Assembly (NCBI RefSeq): GCF_002157685.2
Contig: NZ_AP026738.1
Coordinates: 3,534,001 to 3,598,000 of the forward strand
DNA length: 64,000 bases
From: Comamonas thiooxydans
GTDB lineage: Bacteria > Pseudomonadota > Gammaproteobacteria > Burkholderiales > Burkholderiaceae_C
Direction of reading: 5' to 3'
Below are positions 10,105 through 19,171 of this stretch, piece by piece (positions within the stretch are counted from its first letter, which is position 1; every line of letters begins with the position of its first letter). Position numbers and translations under genes: made by a program. The notes below the pieces were generated by a model. The model searched no databases and was not told where the DNA came from. It saw only the letters and a program-made list of their open reading frames with translations.

Positions 10105-10146
10105 ACTAATAGTTTCCAAATACAAAAATGGAGAGGGAGAAAATTA

Positions 10147-11265
10147 TTAAACAGTAGCTTGCAGCAGCTGGGCAATGCGTGCTGAGGCTTGGCCGTCGCC
10201 ATAAGGGTTGTGGGCGCGAGCCATTGCTTGGTATGCAACAGAACTATCCAGCAGTTCAGTCGCGTGCTGAACGATAGCTTCAGTATTGGTGCCAACCAAC
10301 TTGACTGTGCCAGCATCCACGGCTTCAGGGCGCTCCGTGGTGTCACGCATGACCAGTACAGGCTTACCCAAAGATGGGGCCTCTTCCTGTACACCGCCAG
10401 AATCGGTAATCAACAAAGTGCAGCGATCCATGAGATACACGAAGGGCAGATAGTCTTGCGGCTCTATCAGTACCACATTGGGGACATTGCCCAGAATACG
10501 GCGCACTGGTTCCTGAACCTGGGGATTCAAGTGCACTGGGTACACAATCTGCACGTCGCTACGCTGCGCAAGCTGAGCCAGCGCATGGCAAATATTTTCA
10601 AAGCCCTGACCAAAGTTTTCACGGCGGTGACCAGTCACCAGAATCAGGCGCTTGCTAGGGTCGATAAAGCCAAATTGCTCGGCAAAACGCTGCTGCAAAG
10701 CAGTGTCGGTCCGTACACGCTGCACGACATCAAGCAAAGCATCAATCACGGTATTACCTGTGACATGAATAGCATGAGGCGCCACACCTTCAGCCAGTAA
10801 ATTGGCTTGTGCCTTAGGAGTGGGAGCAAAGTGGATGTCTGCAATCGCCCCTGTCAGACAACGGTTCATCTCTTCTGGCCAGGGCGCATATTTGTTGTGG
10901 GTACGCAGACCTGCCTCCACATGCCCCACCTTGATCTTGGCGTAATACGCCGACAGGCTGGCTGCCATGGTGGTAGTGGTATCACCATGCACCAAGATAA
11001 TGTCAGGCTGCCATTGCTTATATACCTCACGCATGCCCAGCAAGACATTGCTAGTGATGTCAGACAGATCTTGGCCGGGCTTCATCAGATTAAGATCAAA
11101 GTCTGGGCGAATATCAAAAATCTCCAACACTTGATCCAGCATCTGACGATGCTGCGCCGTCACGCAGACTTTGGCATCTAGTACCGGGTTGGCGGCCAGG
11201 GCTCTGACCACTGGGGCCATTTTTATAGCCTCGGGTCTCGTTCCAAAAACAGTAAGCACTTTCAT
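10147..11265 (-). CDS. wecB: UDP-N-acetylglucosamine 2-epimerase (non-hydrolysing)
   Basis: A 372-residue cytoplasmic enzyme interconverting UDP-GlcNAc and UDP-ManNAc, feeding WecC. The N-terminal [17 protein letters not shown], the GDTTTTMAA and [19 protein letters not shown] regions, and TGHRRENFG are diagnostic of the non-hydrolysing epimerase family. The C-terminal half contains [20 protein letters not shown], the UDP-binding portion. The ATG sits one base after the stop of the preceding glycosyltransferase (GGGGAAATAAGATG), so the ribosome site lies inside the upstream gene and translation is probably coupled. Length and motifs are complete, with no sign of decay. Confidence 0.96.
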   Translation of the reverse strand: MKVLTVFGTRPEAIKMAPVVRALAANPVLDAKVCVTAQHRQMLDQVLEIFDIRPDFDLNLMKPGQDLSDITSNVLLGMREVYKQWQPDIILVHGDTTTTMAASLSAYYAKIKVGHVEAGLRTHNKYAPWPEEMNRCLTGAIADIHFAPTPKAQANLLAEGVAPHAIHVTGNTVIDALLDVVQRVRTDTALQQRFAEQFGFIDPSKRLILVTGHRRENFGQGFENICHALAQLAQRSDVQIVYPVHLNPQVQEPVRRILGNVPNVVLIEPQDYLPFVYLMDRCTLLITDSGGVQEEAPSLGKPVLVMRDTTERPEAVDAGTVKLVGTNTEAIVQHATELLDSSVAYQAMARAHNPYGDGQASARIAQLLQATV

Positions 11266-11266
11266 C

Positions 11267-12856
11267 TTATTTCCCCATTATTAAACCTGCGTATTGATGA
11301 ACTATCATTTCTCCAATACAATTTCTATTATGATATTTTTTTATATATTTTCGAATAATATCTTTTTTCAAAATGGAATTTTCTTTAAATTCGGAATAAC
11401 ATTCATTTACAAAATCAACAACCTCTTCAAAGGAAACTTTTGAATATTGAGATCCAAAACCACCAAAATTGCTATACACAGCGTCGGTGAAATTTTTCCA
11501 ATTTTTCACGAGCATATGGCCTTCTCTTCCAGAAAGCACTGTAGAACAACCGCTTGCCAAGGCTTCACTCCCGCTTCTACCTGCAGCAATCGCAAAATTT
11601 GTTTCAGAAAGCAAATTTGCAAGGGATTTTCTATCTAACCATCCCAGATATTCTATATGCTCGTCATTTTCAAATATTTTCTTACTAAACGCCCTCAGGT
11701 CATTTAAAAGAGGACCGTCACCTGCCACTCTCCACTTAAATAAAGGAATCTCATTAACAGCCTGCTTCTCCCATAACTTTTTAAGCAAGTCTATACCGTC
11801 TTTTTTATCAGTATCTATTCGACCAACAAAAGCTGCACAGAAATTTCCACTATTAAATTCAGCATCAAATTTAAACTCTGATACATCCACCCCATTAGGA
11901 ATTAATAGTATTTTAGATTTTGCCTGTGGAATTTTTTCGAGCAAACTATCTCTTATAAACTGCGATACAGCTACAATCGCGTCAATCTTCTCTACATATC
12001 CAGAAATTCCGTCATCCCATGCTCCATGTATCGTCATCATAAGGGGACAATTGGCCATACCTGCTAGTTTTAAGCCTACTTTTCTGCTTGGCCCTGGATG
12101 GCAATGAACTAAATCGTAGTTCACTAAGCAATCATGAATAGTCTTTTCAAATCCGAAAATTTCAAAATCAACCTGAATCACACGAATCCCGGAGGCTATC
12201 AGCTCTTCAGCAAAACTTGATTTGGGACAAATAACAACAGGTTCTCCACACGCTTCCAAGATTGCGTTGGCGGTATCCCTCACATTTTCGTGAAGACCAC
12301 CACCAGAAAGACTTCTGAACCAAAGAACTATTAATATTCTTTTTCCCAGAAGTAGTTCATTTTTACCTCTGAAGTTATACTTTTCGCCTGAAGAAATAAG
12401 ATTCCTTTTTCCTTCTTGATTTTTCGAAAAGAGGATTTCTTTATTATTTTTTAAATATCCCCCTCTAGCATTGACAGATTTCTCAAGAAAAAGCAATGAC
12501 CTCTTACTGTCCCCAGAAAAATTGGCGGCACGACTAAGGTTAATGTAGCTAGCAGATATCAACAATCTCCCAATCAGCTCCTTACTCCCACCCCATTTTA
12601 TCGAGATATCGATATACTTTTTTGCTTTAGCAATATCTCCAACTTGAAACAGGGCGATTGCAACCAAAATAGCAATTTCAGCTCGATTGGAACTATTCCT
12701 TATCGAACCCTCTCTTAATTGAGCGAGACTATTCCAATCACCACATTGCCACTGATAACGACTAATGTCCAGTAACTCTGAAAGAACTTCACCTTGTGCG
12801 TTGATGGACTCTTCTCTTATATTCATTGGTCTTACTATTGGATTATTTTTCCGCAC
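11267..12856 (-). CDS. GT4-family glycosyltransferase with TPR-like N-terminus
   Basis: A 529-residue protein. The first ~150 residues are helical and TPR-like ([20 protein letters not shown]); the remainder is a GT4 glycosyltransferase. Landmarks are a glycine-rich acceptor-side loop (LSGGGLHEN), [37 protein letters not shown] and [13 protein letters not shown], the last being the donor-binding E-x7-E-like region. The start is a GTG at 12856 preceded by GAGGATTAATT; an ATG at 12826 has a weaker ribosome site. It lies two bases after the coiled-coil gene. AT-rich, in contrast to its GC-rich upstream neighbour. The sugar specificity is unknown. Confidence 0.82.
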   Translation of the reverse strand: MRKNNPIVRPMNIREESINAQGEVLSELLDISRYQWQCGDWNSLAQLREGSIRNSSNRAEIAILVAIALFQVGDIAKAKKYIDISIKWGGSKELIGRLLISASYINLSRAANFSGDSKRSLLFLEKSVNARGGYLKNNKEILFSKNQEGKRNLISSGEKYNFRGKNELLLGKRILIVLWFRSLSGGGLHENVRDTANAILEACGEPVVICPKSSFAEELIASGIRVIQVDFEIFGFEKTIHDCLVNYDLVHCHPGPSRKVGLKLAGMANCPLMMTIHGAWDDGISGYVEKIDAIVAVSQFIRDSLLEKIPQAKSKILLIPNGVDVSEFKFDAEFNSGNFCAAFVGRIDTDKKDGIDLLKKLWEKQAVNEIPLFKWRVAGDGPLLNDLRAFSKKIFENDEHIEYLGWLDRKSLANLLSETNFAIAAGRSGSEALASGCSTVLSGREGHMLVKNWKNFTDAVYSNFGGFGSQYSKVSFEEVVDFVNECYSEFKENSILKKDIIRKYIKKYHNRNCIGEMIVHQYAGLIMGK

Positions 12857-12858
12857 AA

Positions 12859-15108
12859 TTAATCCTCGCGCCAGCGATATAAAACTTTCTGAACCAAATT
12901 AATCTGAGATTCTGCTTGATCTAATTCAAGCTGAATTTTTTCTTTATTGATTTTTTCAATTCTTGCTTCCTGCAAGACGACTTGAATTTCTATAAGCTCT
13001 TGTTGCTTAATCAATAATTTTTCTTTCGCTACCTTCAATTGCTCATCAGCGCTATTCTTGGCCTGAATGAGCTTTTGGCTTTGCTCGTCATGAGCCTGGA
13101 TCAATTTAGCCTGCTCATCCTGAGTTCGGCTCAGTTGCGCAACTTGTTGCGCCCCCTCTTGAGCCTGCTTTTCAGCTACTGCCTTAGCGCGAGTCAGTTG
13201 CTCGACCTGTACCAAACGCTCCCGCGCCAGCTTTGCTTGCTCGTCACGTTCCTTGCTGACCTGCTCCAGTTTTTGGTCTTGTTCCTGCGACTGCTTTTCA
13301 GCAGCGACTGTGGCCTTCGTCAGTTGCTCAATCTGGGCCTGATGCTCCTGTGCCAGCTGGGCTTGCTCGTCACGCGCCTTGGTGAGCTGCTCCAGTTGTT
13401 GCGCTCTTTCCTGCGACTGCTTGTCTGAAGCGGCCTTGGCCTGGGTCAGTTGTTCGATCTGAGCATGACGCTCCTGCGCCAGCTTGGCTTGCTCGTCACG
13501 TGCCTTGGTGAGCTGCTCCAGTTGTTGCCCTCGCTCCTGCGACTGCTTTTCAGCTGCGGCCTTGGCCTGGGTCAGTTGCTCAGTCTGCGCCAGACGCTCC
13601 TGCGCCAGCTTGGCTTGCTCGTCACGCGCCTTGGTGAGCTGCTCCAGTTGTTGCGCTCTTTCCTGCGACTGCTTGTCTGAAGCGGCCTTGGCCTGGGTCA
13701 GTTGTTCGATCTGAGCATGACGCTCCTGCGCCAGCTTGGCTTGCTCGTCACGTGCCTTGGTGAGCTGCTCCAGTTGTTGCCCTCGCTCCTGCGACTGCTT
13801 TTCAGCTGCGGCCTTGGCCTGGGTCAGTTGCTCGGTCTGCGCCAGACGCTCCTGTGCCAGCTTGGCTTGCTCGTCGCGTGCCTTGGTGAGCTGCTCCACT
13901 TGTTGCGCTCTTTCCTGCGACTGCTTGTCTGAAGCGGCCTTGGCCTGGGTCAGTTGTTCGATCTGAGCATGACGCTCCTGCGCCAGCTTGGCTTGCTCGT
14001 CACGCGCCTTGGTGAGCTGCTCCAGTTGTTGCGCTCTTTCCTGCGACTGCTTGTCTGAAGCGGCCTTGGCCTGAGTCAGTTGCTCGGTCTGCGCCAGACG
14101 CTCCTGCGCCAGCTTAGCTTGCTCGTCACGCGCCTTGCCGAGCTGCTCCAACTGCTGAACTCGCTCCTGCGATTGCGTCTCCACAATCAGCTTGGCCTGA
14201 GCCAGTTGCTCCGTCTGGCTCAGACGTTCCTGTGCCAGCCTGCTCTGCTTCTCAAGCGCTTGGCCCAGTTGCTCCAGTTGCAGGGCTAGCTCCTGCGAGC
14301 GCTTTTCGGCAGCAGCTTTAGTCTGGGTCAATTGCCCGACCTGAGCCTGAAACTCCTGCAACAACTTCGCCTGTTCTTCGCCATTGAGACGCAGCTTTTG
14401 ACACTCGCTGTGATGTACATGCAAGGCCGCCCTTGCATCTCGCACAAACAAGGCATACCCAATGCCAGGATGGCGAGTGGCTTCGACTGCAATCTGCACC
14501 ATGCCTTTTTGTTGAAGAAACTCTGCCACCTCTTCAAGACTCGTGCCGTCTGGCATTGCGTGCATTTCGCCCAGCAGGACTCTTGCAATGACTACATCCA
14601 CCAAATTCAGCTTGCTGGAGGCTCGCAACAGAGCCCCTGCAGGCAGGCAGTCAATGACCAACCAATGTCCTTCACCCATTGGCTGCTCGGCGTCTTCGCT
14701 CAGATCACTGAACAAGGCGTCCAAGGTAATGGCTCTCAGCTCTTTGACCTCTTCCGTTTGCAGATTGGGCCAAAGACTCAAAAGCGATCGAGGCTCCAGC
14801 AGGCCACTTTCCTGCTGACTGTTGGCCACGAAAAAGGAAGCCGTGCCCTGTTGAGCCGCAACCACGGTATTGCGTATTTCGCAATGTTGAGCACGTTCGC
14901 CCAACAAGTCCAATGTGCGCTGCAAGGTCGAATATTGCAGAGGCTCCGCCTCTATAAACGTCACTCGGGACTTGCTGGCTTGATGCGCCAGCCATTGCGC
15001 CCAAATGCCCTTGCCGTTACCAGCCCCCACCAGGGCGATATTTCTGGGAGGCATCAGTACGTTCAAATGCTCCAACCAGGGGATGATGGTATTCATTGAG
15101 CTACTCAT
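12859..15108 (-). CDS. Methyltransferase-like protein fused to a long repeat-built coiled coil
   Basis: A 749-residue protein. Residues 1-235 resemble a SAM-binding Rossmann domain of FkbM-like type: ALVGAGNGKGIWAQWL (25-40) as motif I, FIEAEP (51-56) at the end of strand 2, and VIDCLPAG in the later core. Residues 259-678 are exactly ten 42-residue units (six heptads each) rich in Q, E, K and A, a near-continuous coiled coil with consensus QLTQAKAASDKQSQERAQQ plus LEQLTKARDEQAKLAQER. A more divergent coiled coil runs to the end. It sits between the export genes and the glycosyltransferases of the capsule operon. Domain order resembles WbdD of E. coli O9a, where an enzyme head and coiled-coil length set polymer length; this parallel is inference. 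The methyl acceptor is unknown. Confidence 0.75.
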   Translation of the reverse strand: MSSSMNTIIPWLEHLNVLMPPRNIALVGAGNGKGIWAQWLAHQASKSRVTFIEAEPLQYSTLQRTLDLLGERAQHCEIRNTVVAAQQGTASFFVANSQQESGLLEPRSLLSLWPNLQTEEVKELRAITLDALFSDLSEDAEQPMGEGHWLVIDCLPAGALLRASSKLNLVDVVIARVLLGEMHAMPDGTSLEEVAEFLQQKGMVQIAVEATRHPGIGYALFVRDARAALHVHHSECQKLRLNGEEQAKLLQEFQAQVGQLTQTKAAAEKRSQELALQLEQLGQALEKQSRLAQERLSQTEQLAQAKLIVETQSQERVQQLEQLGKARDEQAKLAQERLAQTEQLTQAKAASDKQSQERAQQLEQLTKARDEQAKLAQERHAQIEQLTQAKAASDKQSQERAQQVEQLTKARDEQAKLAQERLAQTEQLTQAKAAAEKQSQERGQQLEQLTKARDEQAKLAQERHAQIEQLTQAKAASDKQSQERAQQLEQLTKARDEQAKLAQERLAQTEQLTQAKAAAEKQSQERGQQLEQLTKARDEQAKLAQERHAQIEQLTQAKAASDKQSQERAQQLEQLTKARDEQAQLAQEHQAQIEQLTKATVAAEKQSQEQDQKLEQVSKERDEQAKLARERLVQVEQLTRAKAVAEKQAQEGAQQVAQLSRTQDEQAKLIQAHDEQSQKLIQAKNSADEQLKVAKEKLLIKQQELIEIQVVLQEARIEKINKEKIQLELDQAESQINLVQKVLYRWRED
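13075..14334 (-). repeat. Ten 126-bp tandem repeats coding for coiled coil
   Basis: Ten in-frame 126-bp units (1260 bp) encode residues 259-678 of the methyltransferase-coiled-coil protein. The middle units alternate between two subtypes (AAAEK...HAQIE and AASDK...LAQTE), giving a 252-bp higher-order unit. The blocks beginning near 13455 and 13707 differ at only about five of 252 positions by eye, including silent positions, so the expansion is recent or homogenised. Outer units (1, 2, 9, 10) are diverged, as expected for an array growing from its middle. Because the unit is a multiple of three and of seven residues, gain or loss of copies keeps both reading frame and heptad phase. Confidence 0.92.
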
Positions 15109-15165
15109 AAAAATTCTGCCATTTCAGCCACGATCAGTGTGGCGGCAATTAGTGCATGCAAAGCT

Positions 15166-17346
15166 TCAGTACGACTGGCGCTCTTTTCTGAATGCCTTCA
15201 CCTCCGCGTACAGGCTCCAAGGCAGGGAAATACGGCCGCCCAGTGTTTTGGTATTTGCCACCAAGCAAGCACCTAAACGATATGAGAGATGTTGTTTGAT
15301 CAGCTCTGCCTCGTGCGCATCACGATATTGCGTGATGGGCGGTAGTTGGAGGCTTTTGTTTGCAGCCTGATCCCGCGTGTAACGTTTTGCCTCGGCGCGC
15401 AATGCAAAAGGCATATTCAACCAACCGCCGATGCTGCGCGATTGCCTGATCATGGTGGCACCCAGGCGATAAGAAAGCTGTTGCTTCACGCGATCCGCAG
15501 CACCGTAATAGGCCTGCGGCTGCGGTTTCTGCGTGGCTTTGAGCTTGCTGTTTTCCAGGTAATAGCGCTCTAACTCTTCCTGCACCTTGTGCAATTGGGT
15601 TAGCAGCAGCTCGTTTTCTTTTTCCAGGTCAATAGCGGCAGAAGCCTTCGCACCTTGAGCCTGTAATTGTCTTTTCAGCTGCTCTTCGCTTCGCTGCAGT
15701 TGCACGGTTTTGTCCTGCGCAGCTTTCAGCTCTGCCTTGACTCTTGGCAGCTCGGCCTGAGTCTTTTCCTCCTGCTGAGCCTGGGCCTTGCGGTTTGCCA
15801 GCTCCTGCTGAACTTTCTGCAGCTGCTCCTGCAGCGTCTGTTTTTCCCGCCCAATGGCTTGCAAGGCCGTGTTCTTCTCCTGCGCAGCTCTCAGATCAGC
15901 CTTGACTTTGTTCAGCTCCGTCAAAGCCTTTTCCTGCTGGATGGCTTGCTGATAGCGGCGTTCAAGCTCTTCCTGTACTTTGTGCAGTTGCTTCAGCAAC
16001 AACTGGCTTTCCTCTCCACTTGAATGCAGTTCAGTGACCTTGATGGCCAGCAGGCGCTCCTGCTCCTGTGCACTCTGCTGTGCTTTGACAAGTAAGGTCT
16101 GCTTTTCCCGCCCAACAGCTTGCAAGGCGGTGTTCTTTTCCTGCGCAGTTTTCAAATCAGCCTTGATTTTGTTCAGCTCCGCCAAAGCTTTTTCCTGCTG
16201 GGTGGCTTGCAGATAGCGGCTTTCAAGCTCTTCCTGCACTTTGTGCAATTGCTTCAGCAGCAGTTGATTTTCCTGTCCACTGGACTGCAATTCAGTGACT
16301 TTGGCGGCCAGCAGGCGCTCCTGCTCCCGTGCACTCTGCTGCGCTTTCGCACCAGCCTGATTCAACTGCTCAATCTGCCACTCACGCTGCTGCACTTGCA
16401 GGGCTTGTTCGTCCAGTTCTTTACCCAATTGCAGCAGGCGCTGGGCATGCGCCTGCATGGCAGCCTGCTGCGCGACAAAAGCCGACCAGGCCTGATATTT
16501 GCGATTGGCCTGCGCGCTTGATGCGACCAACTGTCTTCCTGTCTGCGTCTGGCTGCGCTGCGGCAGCGACGCAGCAGCCTGCAACTGCTCATAAAGCTCA
16601 GTCGCTTGCGGATATTCTTCCAACAGTTGCTGAGCAAGCCATTGAGCCAGAGGATTGCAATCAAGAGCTTGCTTTTGCTTGCCCACCGGGCCAGCGCTGA
16701 CCTGCATAAGGTCATTGCCCAGGTCCTGGCTATCGTGATCAGCTAACGATTGAGCCTCTTCGGTGGGCAATCGAAGTTGGGCATCGACATGCAAGCTGAG
16801 TTGCTGCAAATAGCTTTGCGCCGATGCCTTTACCTGCGCTGCGTGAACAAGCAGGCTGCGTTCAGGATTGCGCAAATGAAAATGCAGCAGCGCGGAGTTA
16901 TAGGCAAGCCAGCCGTTGATTCTGGCCTCCTGCTCTTGCGGACTTGCGTCAGCATGCTCCATGGCCTGGCGTGTAAACATGCTTTGCGGCTCATCAAACA
17001 CCAGAACGAACACCGTCTGAGGATCTTGTGACTTCCAGTAATCCAGCAGATAGACCGCCTGTGCATCAGCCCAGCCCCACAAAGACTGCTCCATATTGGC
17101 CAGCATCAAGTCCAGTGCCAGACCCTGCCAGACCGGCGCCACCTCGATCTGTGCAAGCTGATCGGCAACACACACATGCTGCACCGGAACAGCGCCATGC
17201 ACTTTGACCAGCGTTTCACTGATCTGTGCTGGCACAAAGCCTTCGCGCCTGGATGGCTTGGCCTCGGCCATGCCACAGTCCAGCAGCAACTCCTCCACAC
17301 TCTCAAAGCCCGACTGAGGGTGCCCCACCACAATAATTTTGTTCAT
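15166..17346 (-). CDS. Large coiled-coil capsule-locus protein with P-loop-like head and paired C-terminal modules
   Basis: A 726-residue protein of unknown function. The N-terminus IIVVGHPQSGFESVEELL resembles a degenerate sulfotransferase/P-loop start (GxPxSG), and residues 1-180 may form a sulfotransferase-like fold. Residues about 280-610 are coiled coil, including an 87-residue block duplicated in tandem (335-421 and 422-508) with LLLKQLHKVQEELE in each copy and again near 590. The C-terminus carries two homologous modules, at about 619-659 (QQLSYRLGATMIRQSRSIGG) and 684-722 (QHLSYRLGACLVANTKTLGG). It lies 23 bases after kpsD and 57 bases before the methyltransferase-coiled-coil gene, so the two coiled-coil proteins are co-expressed with the exporter. 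No signal peptide is visible. A structural or scaffolding role is inference. Confidence 0.72.
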   Translation of the reverse strand: MNKIIVVGHPQSGFESVEELLLDCGMAEAKPSRREGFVPAQISETLVKVHGAVPVQHVCVADQLAQIEVAPVWQGLALDLMLANMEQSLWGWADAQAVYLLDYWKSQDPQTVFVLVFDEPQSMFTRQAMEHADASPQEQEARINGWLAYNSALLHFHLRNPERSLLVHAAQVKASAQSYLQQLSLHVDAQLRLPTEEAQSLADHDSQDLGNDLMQVSAGPVGKQKQALDCNPLAQWLAQQLLEEYPQATELYEQLQAAASLPQRSQTQTGRQLVASSAQANRKYQAWSAFVAQQAAMQAHAQRLLQLGKELDEQALQVQQREWQIEQLNQAGAKAQQSAREQERLLAAKVTELQSSGQENQLLLKQLHKVQEELESRYLQATQQEKALAELNKIKADLKTAQEKNTALQAVGREKQTLLVKAQQSAQEQERLLAIKVTELHSSGEESQLLLKQLHKVQEELERRYQQAIQQEKALTELNKVKADLRAAQEKNTALQAIGREKQTLQEQLQKVQQELANRKAQAQQEEKTQAELPRVKAELKAAQDKTVQLQRSEEQLKRQLQAQGAKASAAIDLEKENELLLTQLHKVQEELERYYLENSKLKATQKPQPQAYYGAADRVKQQLSYRLGATMIRQSRSIGGWLNMPFALRAEAKRYTRDQAANKSLQLPPITQYRDAHEAELIKQHLSYRLGACLVANTKTLGGRISLPWSLYAEVKAFRKERQSY
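15823..16344 (-). repeat. Two tandem 261-bp repeats inside coiled-coil gene
   Basis: Residues 335-421 and 422-508 of the 726-residue protein are two copies of an 87-residue block. Both begin AQQSA-EQERLLA-KVTEL and end NTALQA-GREKQTL. A third, partial copy of the LLLKQLHKVQEELE core follows near residue 590. The copies differ at a modest number of residues, so this duplication is older than the 126-bp array in the neighbouring gene. Confidence 0.85.
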
Positions 17347-17369
17347 AGCTCTTCAACGATTCAAAAAAA

Positions 17370-19145
17370 TCAAAGACCAAACACAACCTTTGCACCAATA
17401 GCGATCTGGTACATGATCTGGGTGATGTCCTTCCAGAACTGGCGTTTTTTCTCGTCTACCTTCGGCAATACCAGCACTTGATCGCCGGCCTTGAGGCGGG
17501 TATTTTCAAAAAGCTTGCCGGTATCGACCTGCTCGAACGCGCCATCCCTGTGCGCGACAACCACACGGGCAGCATCCGCTGTCTGGGTGAAACCGCCAGC
17601 TCGATCGATATAGTCCTTGAGGCTCAGAGAGCCGTCGAAAGCCACTGCATTGGGAAAGAGCACCTCCCCGCTGACCAGAACGAGGCCATCCTTGCGCGGT
17701 ATGCGAATGACGTCGCCGTTTTCCAGCAACATATTGTCACGCTGTGCAGCCTGCGCAATCTGAACCTGGCCAGTGGGCTCCACCTTCTTGGCGCGCTCCA
17801 CCCATTGCAATGTCAGATCGGCTTCTTCCTTGCGCAGTCGAGCCTCTTCGCTGCTGCCGCTGCGGGCCGTAAGCAGTGCCGTTTCCAGGCTGCGCAAGCT
17901 GGTAGCCAGCATCTCCTTCTGGCGATCCTTCACGCTCTGGCGGAAGAGTTGAATGCTTTCAGGCTCGGCGTCTGTCGAGGTCTGAATGTTCTGCATCAGA
18001 GAGCCCAGGCGGGTGCCATAAGGCAACACATACTCCTGAGAGTTCATGTGCTCGCCTTCGACGCGCACCGTAATGGTGCCGGGCTTCTTGTCAGCGGTAA
18101 ATTCCAGCTCATCGCCGTTTTGCAGCACCAAGGCATTGGCCTCCTGCAGCGGGTAGTACTCCGTGTTTTTGACTGTGCCGGTATTGCGAGCAATGCGCAC
18201 ATGAGTGGCCTGCGCCTGTGGCTTGGCCAACTGCATCAACTGGGCAACGGTTTCAGAGCCCTGGGCAAACTCAAAACGCTTGGCATTGTTCACAAGACCC
18301 GATACGCGCACCCGGTTGGCAATGGGGGGGACAAAAATCACATCTCCATCATTGAGTTGCAGCAGCGGCAGATGGCCTTTGAGCAGAAAGTCATAGAGAT
18401 TGAAAGTTGCACGCACGGAGCTGCCGCGCTTGACCTGAACGGTCAAAAAGCTGCCTCGCTCCGGGTCTATGCCGCCCGCCTGGTCCAGGTAGTTGAGCAG
18501 GCTGTCCATGCTGGTGCCGTTGTACAGACCCGGACGCATGACATTGCCACCCACAAAGATGCGCACCGGCTGCGCAGCAGCCAGGCTGGCATAGCTGTAG
18601 ACATTGGCGCGAAACACGCGGCGTACTGCTGCCTCTACCTGCTGCTGAAGATTTTTGTTGGCAATGCCCAGTACCTTGATCGGCCCGACCTGAGGTAAAA
18701 AGATATTGCCTTGCGGATCGACCGCAGCCACGCTGTCAAAGGTAAAACCACCCCAAAGCCGCAAATGGATACGGTCACCCACCGTCACCAAATAATCGGG
18801 GTTGAACTGGGTTGCCCCGGCACGAGCAAAGTTGCCGGTAAACAGATTCGCACCAAATACATCGCTATTGAGGTTGGCCGTGTAATCCGCAGTCTGGGGT
18901 GCTTGTGGCAACACAGGTGCTTGCATTGGGACAGCAGCGCCAGAACGGCTTGCCGAAGCATCGCTGGAAGTCCCGCCAGAAGGCAACAAGCCCAGCGCCT
19001 GATTGATCTGGAAAGGATCAACACTGGACGCCGATGTGTCCTGACGTGAACCAGCTTGAGAGACTTGTGCCTGAGCCGGTACCAAACCAGTCAGCAGCAC
19101 CGCGACTGCCGAGCTGATACAGGTATGCGCGATAAAACGTTGCAT
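17370..19145 (-). CDS. kpsD: Capsule export outer-membrane/periplasmic protein, KpsD (OPX) family
   Basis: A 591-residue polysaccharide export protein. An N-terminal signal peptide (MQRFIAHTCISSAVAVLL, then a PAQAQ cleavage region) is followed by a Pro/Ser/Ala-rich linker, the polysaccharide export domain (YLVTVGDRIHLRLWGG and DPQGNIFLPQVGPIKVLG) and several SLBB-type domains (RIFVGGNVMRPGLYNGTSMD, VLVSGEVLFPNAVAFDGSL). It forms the periplasm-spanning exit of the Kps ABC exporter with KpsE. There is no lipobox cysteine, as in E. coli KpsD and unlike Wza. I chose ATG 19145 over the in-frame TTG at 19166 because the signal peptide then starts cleanly. It lies 26 bases after kpsE. Confidence 0.93.
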   Translation of the reverse strand: MQRFIAHTCISSAVAVLLTGLVPAQAQVSQAGSRQDTSASSVDPFQINQALGLLPSGGTSSDASASRSGAAVPMQAPVLPQAPQTADYTANLNSDVFGANLFTGNFARAGATQFNPDYLVTVGDRIHLRLWGGFTFDSVAAVDPQGNIFLPQVGPIKVLGIANKNLQQQVEAAVRRVFRANVYSYASLAAAQPVRIFVGGNVMRPGLYNGTSMDSLLNYLDQAGGIDPERGSFLTVQVKRGSSVRATFNLYDFLLKGHLPLLQLNDGDVIFVPPIANRVRVSGLVNNAKRFEFAQGSETVAQLMQLAKPQAQATHVRIARNTGTVKNTEYYPLQEANALVLQNGDELEFTADKKPGTITVRVEGEHMNSQEYVLPYGTRLGSLMQNIQTSTDAEPESIQLFRQSVKDRQKEMLATSLRSLETALLTARSGSSEEARLRKEEADLTLQWVERAKKVEPTGQVQIAQAAQRDNMLLENGDVIRIPRKDGLVLVSGEVLFPNAVAFDGSLSLKDYIDRAGGFTQTADAARVVVAHRDGAFEQVDTGKLFENTRLKAGDQVLVLPKVDEKKRQFWKDITQIMYQIAIGAKVVFGL

Positions 19146-19171
19146 GATGAAACTCGAAAAATTCAAAACAA

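Noticed and set aside
13039..14289. A series of Leu/Ser/Cys-rich open frames on the plus strand, nearly identical every 252 bases
   Set aside because: They are antisense products of the 126-bp coding repeat; repetition of the real gene keeps the opposite frames open.
13075..14334. Possible CRISPR array because of regular repetition
   Set aside because: Units are contiguous, have no unique spacers and translate in frame into heptad coiled coil.
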